From: Microbacterium marinilacus
GTDB lineage: Bacteria > Actinomycetota > Actinomycetes > Actinomycetales > Microbacteriaceae
Length of the DNA: 64,000 nt
Direction: 5' to 3'
NCBI RefSeq assembly: GCF_019753765.1
Contig: NZ_JAIJZW010000008.1
Span: 1 to 64,000, forward strand
Below, piece by piece: positions 59,371 through 64,000 of this stretch. The translations under genes and the position numbers were made by a program. Under the pieces are notes generated by a model. The model did no database searches. It was not told the origin of the DNA and saw only the letters and a program-made list of their open reading frames with translations. Position 1 is the stretch's first letter; each line of letters opens with the position of its first letter.

Positions 59371-59907
59371 TCAGGCGCGGGTGTTCGGCGCCTCGCCCGC
59401 TCCCTGCGTCTTGGTCTGCGCGTCGTGCTCGTCGAAGCGCTCGTAGGCCTCGCTCACCAGGCGCTCGGCCTCGGCCGCATCGCCCCACTGGTCGACCTTG
59501 ACCCACTTGTTGGGCTCGAGGTCCTTGTAGTGCTCGAAGAAGTGCTCGATCTCCTTCTTCGTGTACTCCTGCAGGTCGCCGATGTCCTGGATGTGGTCCC
59601 AACGCGGGTCCTTGGCGAGCACGGCGATGACCTTGTCGTCGCCGCCGGCCTCGTCCTTCATCTTCAGCACGGCGACCGGGCGCACCTTCACGCCGACGCC
59701 CGGGTAGACCGTGTGGTCCATGACGACCAGCACGTCGAGCGGGTCGCCGTCCTCACCCAGCGTGTTCTCGAAGAACCCGTAGTCGGTCGGGTAGCCGAAG
59801 GTCGTGTACAGCACACGGTCGAGGTACACGCGCCCCGTGCCGTGGTCGACCTCGTACTTCACGCGGCTGCCGCGCGGGATCTCGATGACTGCGTCGTACG
59901 CGCCCAT
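59371..59907 (-). CDS. ppa: Inorganic pyrophosphatase
   Basis: 178 residues, family I. Motifs: [46 protein letters not shown] (metal-binding Asp cluster) and [14 protein letters not shown]. Hydrolyses pyrophosphate to phosphate in the cytosol. ATG with aaggag twelve bases upstream. The C-terminal about 20 residues are a disordered tail. A possible -10 TAGGCT is seen upstream on the minus strand. Confidence 0.96.
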   Translation of the reverse strand: MGAYDAVIEIPRGSRVKYEVDHGTGRVYLDRVLYTTFGYPTDYGFFENTLGEDGDPLDVLVVMDHTVYPGVGVKVRPVAVLKMKDEAGGDDKVIAVLAKDPRWDHIQDIGDLQEYTKKEIEHFFEHYKDLEPNKWVKVDQWGDAAEAERLVSEAYERFDEHDAQTKTQGAGEAPNTRA

Positions 59908-60038
59908 TGACGATTGCTCCTTGGAAAGTCGGTGGGATGAACCGGGACAAGCCTAGACGCCACTCCTGCTGACATCCGGCCCGGGCCGCCGTGCCGCTCG
60001 GCGGCGGGCCCGATGCCGTCCGGCTCGTCCCGCCCGGA

Positions 60039-60044
60039 TAGGGT
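60039..60044 (+). promoter_or_regulatory. -10 box TAGGGT, leaderless start of tilS
   Basis: TAGGGT ends six bases before GTG 60051 with no Shine-Dalgarno. The pattern is the same as for hpt and folE. Confidence 0.5.
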
Positions 60045-60050
60045 CGTGCC

Positions 60051-61034
60051 GTGCTCGATCCCGCCGTCGCCGCCACCCGTCTCGCCGTCCGTTCGTCGCT
60101 CGCCGCCGTGCCCGACGGCTCCGTCGTGCTCGTCGCCCTGTCGGGCGGCGCCGACTCGCTCGCGCTCGCCGCGTCCGCGGCCCACGAGGCGCGCGCCCGG
60201 GGCATCCGCCTCGCCAGCGTCACGGTCGACCACGGCCTGCAGGACGGATCGGAGGCGGTCGCCCGGCGAGCCGCAGAGCAGGCCGCGGCGCTCGGGATCG
60301 ACCCCCTCGTCGTGCGCGTCGAGGTCGGCGACGCGGGCGGGCCGGAGGCCGCCGCCCGCGAGGCGCGCTACGGCGTGCTGCGCGACGCGGCCTCCGACGC
60401 CGGCGCAGCGGCGGTGCTGCTCGGGCACACGCTCGACGACCAGGCCGAGACGGTGCTGCTGGGGCTGGCGCGGGGCGCCGGTGCCACCAGCCTGGCGGGC
60501 ATGGCCCCGGCCCGCGACGACGAGAGCGGGGTGAGGTGGCTGCGTCCGCTGCTCGCGCTCCGCCGCTCCGTCACCCGCGAGGCATGCGCGGCGCAGGCTC
60601 TCGACCCGTGGGAGGACCCGCACAACGCCGATGAGCGGTTCTCGCGCGTGCGCGTGCGCGAGCGGGTGCTGCCCGTGCTCGAGGCCGAGCTCGGCCCCGG
60701 GATCGCCGAGGCGCTGGCCCGCACCGCCGAGCAGCTGCGGGAGGACGCAGAGGCGTTCGCCGAGATGATCGACGAGACGATCGAGGACATCGTCGAGCAC
60801 GCCGAGGCGGGCATCGCCGTGTCGGTCCCCGCGCTGGCGGCGAACCCGCCGGCGCTCCGCCACCGGATCATCCGGCACGTCGTCGGCAGCGAGTTCGGCG
60901 TGGCGCTCAGCCGCACCCAGACGCTGGAGGTTGCCCGGCTGGTCACCGACTGGAGCGGCCAGGGGCCGATCGACCTGCCCGGCTGCGAGGCCGCGCGCCG
61001 CGGCGCACGGGTCGTGTTCACCGCCCGCGCCTAG
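60051..61034 (+). CDS. tilS: tRNA(Ile)-lysidine synthase
   Basis: 327 residues. The PP-loop SGGADSLALA binds ATP; TVDHGLQ, GHTLDDQAETVLLGLARG and WLRPLL are TilS blocks. It converts C34 of tRNA-Ile(CAU) to lysidine. The length fits the short actinobacterial type with a reduced C-terminal domain. Position directly before hpt and ftsH is conserved in actinobacteria. Confidence 0.95.
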   Translation: MLDPAVAATRLAVRSSLAAVPDGSVVLVALSGGADSLALAASAAHEARARGIRLASVTVDHGLQDGSEAVARRAAEQAAALGIDPLVVRVEVGDAGGPEAAAREARYGVLRDAASDAGAAAVLLGHTLDDQAETVLLGLARGAGATSLAGMAPARDDESGVRWLRPLLALRRSVTREACAAQALDPWEDPHNADERFSRVRVRERVLPVLEAELGPGIAEALARTAEQLREDAEAFAEMIDETIEDIVEHAEAGIAVSVPALAANPPALRHRIIRHVVGSEFGVALSRTQTLEVARLVTDWSGQGPIDLPGCEAARRGARVVFTARA

Positions 61035-61037
61035 AAT
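61032..61037 (+). promoter_or_regulatory. -10 box TAGAAT of hpt, overlapping the tilS stop codon
   Basis: The TAG stop of tilS is the first half of TAGAAT, which ends six bases before ATG 61044. hpt may thus have its own leaderless transcript besides read-through from tilS. The gcagg in between could alternatively act as ribosome binding site. Confidence 0.45.
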
Positions 61038-61043
61038 CGCAGG

Positions 61044-61595
61044 ATGCGCGCGGCAGACATCCCGAACGACCTCAGCTCCGTCCTCGTCACCGAGGAGCAG
61101 ATCGACGAGAAGCTCGCAGAGCTCGCCATCCGGGTCGAGGAGGACTACGCAGGCAAGAAGCTGCTGCTGGTCGGCGTGCTCAAGGGCGCCGTCATGGTGA
61201 TGGCCGACTTCGCGCGCCATCTGAAGCGCGACATCGCGATGGACTGGATGGCCGTGTCGAGCTACGGCAGCTCCACCAAGTCGAGCGGCGTGGTGCAGAT
61301 CCGGAAGGACCTCGACACCGACCTCGGCGGATGGCACGTGCTGATCGTCGAGGACATCATCGACTCGGGCCTCACCCTCAGCTGGCTGCTCGACAACTTC
61401 GCGTCGCGCGGGGCCGAGTCGATCGAGGTGCTCGCGCTGCTGCGCAAGCCCGACGCGGCGAAGGTCGAGATCGACTGCCGCTACCTGGGCTTCGACATCC
61501 CGAACGAGTTCGTCGTCGGCTACGGCCTCGACTACGCGGAGCGCTACCGCAACCTGCGCGACGTCGCGATCCTCGCCCCGCACGTCTACGAGTGA
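61044..61595 (+). CDS. hpt: Hypoxanthine phosphoribosyltransferase
   Basis: 183 residues. LLLVGVLKGAVMVMADF (pyrophosphate loop), VSSYGSSTKSSGVVQI (flexible loop) and VLIVEDIIDSGLTLSWL (PRPP-binding motif). Salvages hypoxanthine/guanine to IMP/GMP. Nine bases separate it from tilS. Confidence 0.96.
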   Translation: MRAADIPNDLSSVLVTEEQIDEKLAELAIRVEEDYAGKKLLLVGVLKGAVMVMADFARHLKRDIAMDWMAVSSYGSSTKSSGVVQIRKDLDTDLGGWHVLIVEDIIDSGLTLSWLLDNFASRGAESIEVLALLRKPDAAKVEIDCRYLGFDIPNEFVVGYGLDYAERYRNLRDVAILAPHVYE

Positions 61596-61600
61596 CGCCC

Positions 61601-61682
61601 GCGAGTGCCGTTCGGCACTCGCGCATCTTCGGTGAGTGCCATATCGCACTCGCCGGGAGGCGCCGAGTGCCATATGGCGCTC
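61601..61682. promoter_or_regulatory. Three phased palindromes between hpt and ftsH
   Basis: Three 18-bp dyads: GAGTGCCGTTCGGCACTC (61603-61620, extendable to 10-bp arms), GAGTGCCATATCGCACTC (61634-61651) and GAGTGCCATATGGCGCTC (61665-61682). Their starts are exactly 31 bp apart, three DNA turns. They precede a small hairpin (61701-61715) and the ftsH leader. This looks like an array of binding sites for one dimeric regulator acting on ftsH, or less likely an hpt terminator array. Confidence 0.7.
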
Positions 61683-61870
61683 GCGGTTCGGAGGTACGCC
61701 CTGGGCGAAGCCCAGACTGCGCATAGGCGTCGAGGGGTAGCCTGACCGAAAGTCCCTTCCTCGAGAGGGGCCTTCCGGATCGCCGCGATGGATCAGCGGC
61801 CCGGGCAGCTGATCCGCAGTCGCTGGGCGACCGCGTGCACGACAGGAGGGGCAGGGGGAGACCCCGGACC

Positions 61871-63874
<2,004 letters not shown>

Positions 63875-63882
63875 GCTCCCCC

Positions 63883-63888
63883 TAGGAT
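63883..63888 (+). promoter_or_regulatory. -10 box TAGGAT, leaderless start of folE
   Basis: TAGGAT ends six bases before ATG 63895. folE may therefore be transcribed separately from ftsH, whose stop is only 8 bases upstream of the box. Confidence 0.45.
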
Positions 63889-63894
63889 GAGCGA

Positions 63895-64000
63895 ATGCCT
63901 GTCGACAGGGAGCGCATCGCCGCGCTGACGCGAGAGCTGCTGATCGCGATCGGGGAGGACCCGGATCGCCCCGGCCTCAAGCAGACGCCGCAGCGCGTCG
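63895..64000 (+). CDS. folE: GTP cyclohydrolase I, N-terminal fragment (cut by the window end)
   Basis: The 35 visible residues (VDRERIAALTRELLIAIGED, then PDRPGLKQTPQRV) are the typical N-terminal start of FolE, the first enzyme of folate synthesis. The order ftsH-folE is usual in actinobacteria. The rest lies outside the window. Confidence 0.85.
   Translation, partial: MPVDRERIAALTRELLIAIGEDPDRPGLKQTPQRV

Overview
This is a 64 kb piece of a high-GC actinobacterial chromosome. Gene content and style point to the family Microbacteriaceae, most likely Microbacterium or a close relative. The evidence is a mycobacterial-type type VII secretion system (T7SS) with eccB, eccC, eccD and mycP but no eccE or eccA, a mycoredoxin, an LAxTG (class E type) sorting signal, DUF2510 and HTTM proteins, and many leaderless starts with a TANNNT box six to eight bases before the start codon. 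There is no rRNA, CRISPR array or recognisable insertion sequence.

Layout. 1-3.5 kb: the 3' end of a repetitive surface protein whose 432-bp unit is present in two identical DNA copies, then a DUF5819/HTTM membrane pair. 3.7-5.8 kb: an acyl-CoA oxidase/dehydrogenase. 5.9-22.0 kb: a tightly packed operon for a 2059-residue Ig/fibronectin surface protein, MoxR ATPase, DUF58, a transglutaminase-like membrane protein that has lost its catalytic Cys, RDD-FHA, PP2C phosphatase, FHA protein and Ser/Thr kinase. 22.0-25.4 kb: a degenerate resolvase-like protein, a DUF2510 protein with an HExxH motif, and a mycosin-like protease. 25.4-35.8 kb and 37.5-47.0 kb: the T7SS, split into two arms. Arm one holds two putative substrates, a YbaB-like/EspC-like/WXG-membrane cassette, mycP, eccB, eccD and two WXG100 genes. 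Arm two holds RDD-FHA, a second EccD-like protein, eccC and a second copy of the cassette. Between the arms sits a divergent transporter/TetR pair with a notable double operator.

47-57 kb is more ordinary and partly accessory: a YpfJ-type metallopeptidase, mycoredoxin, polyprenol-phosphate glycosyltransferase, an AbiE-like toxin-antitoxin pair, a lipoprotein, a YihY/BrkB protein, a GntR regulator, a tyrosine phosphatase, and several genes broken by single-base frameshifts. 57.2-64 kb is core genome: tRNA-Phe, tRNA-Asp and tRNA-Glu, an M23 peptidase, ppa, tilS, hpt, ftsH and the start of folE.

How the parts may work together (inference): EccB/C/D and MycP form the export machine. The WXG100, EspC-like and WXG-membrane proteins are candidate substrates. 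YbaB-like partners may act as small cytosolic helpers. The kinase/phosphatase/FHA proteins probably switch the cell-envelope operon, and perhaps the T7SS, by phosphorylation. A 15-bp motif of the form CGGGNRGTTCTSCCC recurs in the intergenic regions in front of T7SS transcription units and may be their common operator. Another unexplained signal is a set of three palindromes spaced exactly 31 bp apart in front of ftsH. Four single-base frame breaks (36.2, 49.7, 55.5 and 57.1 kb) are either genuine decay or sequencing error.
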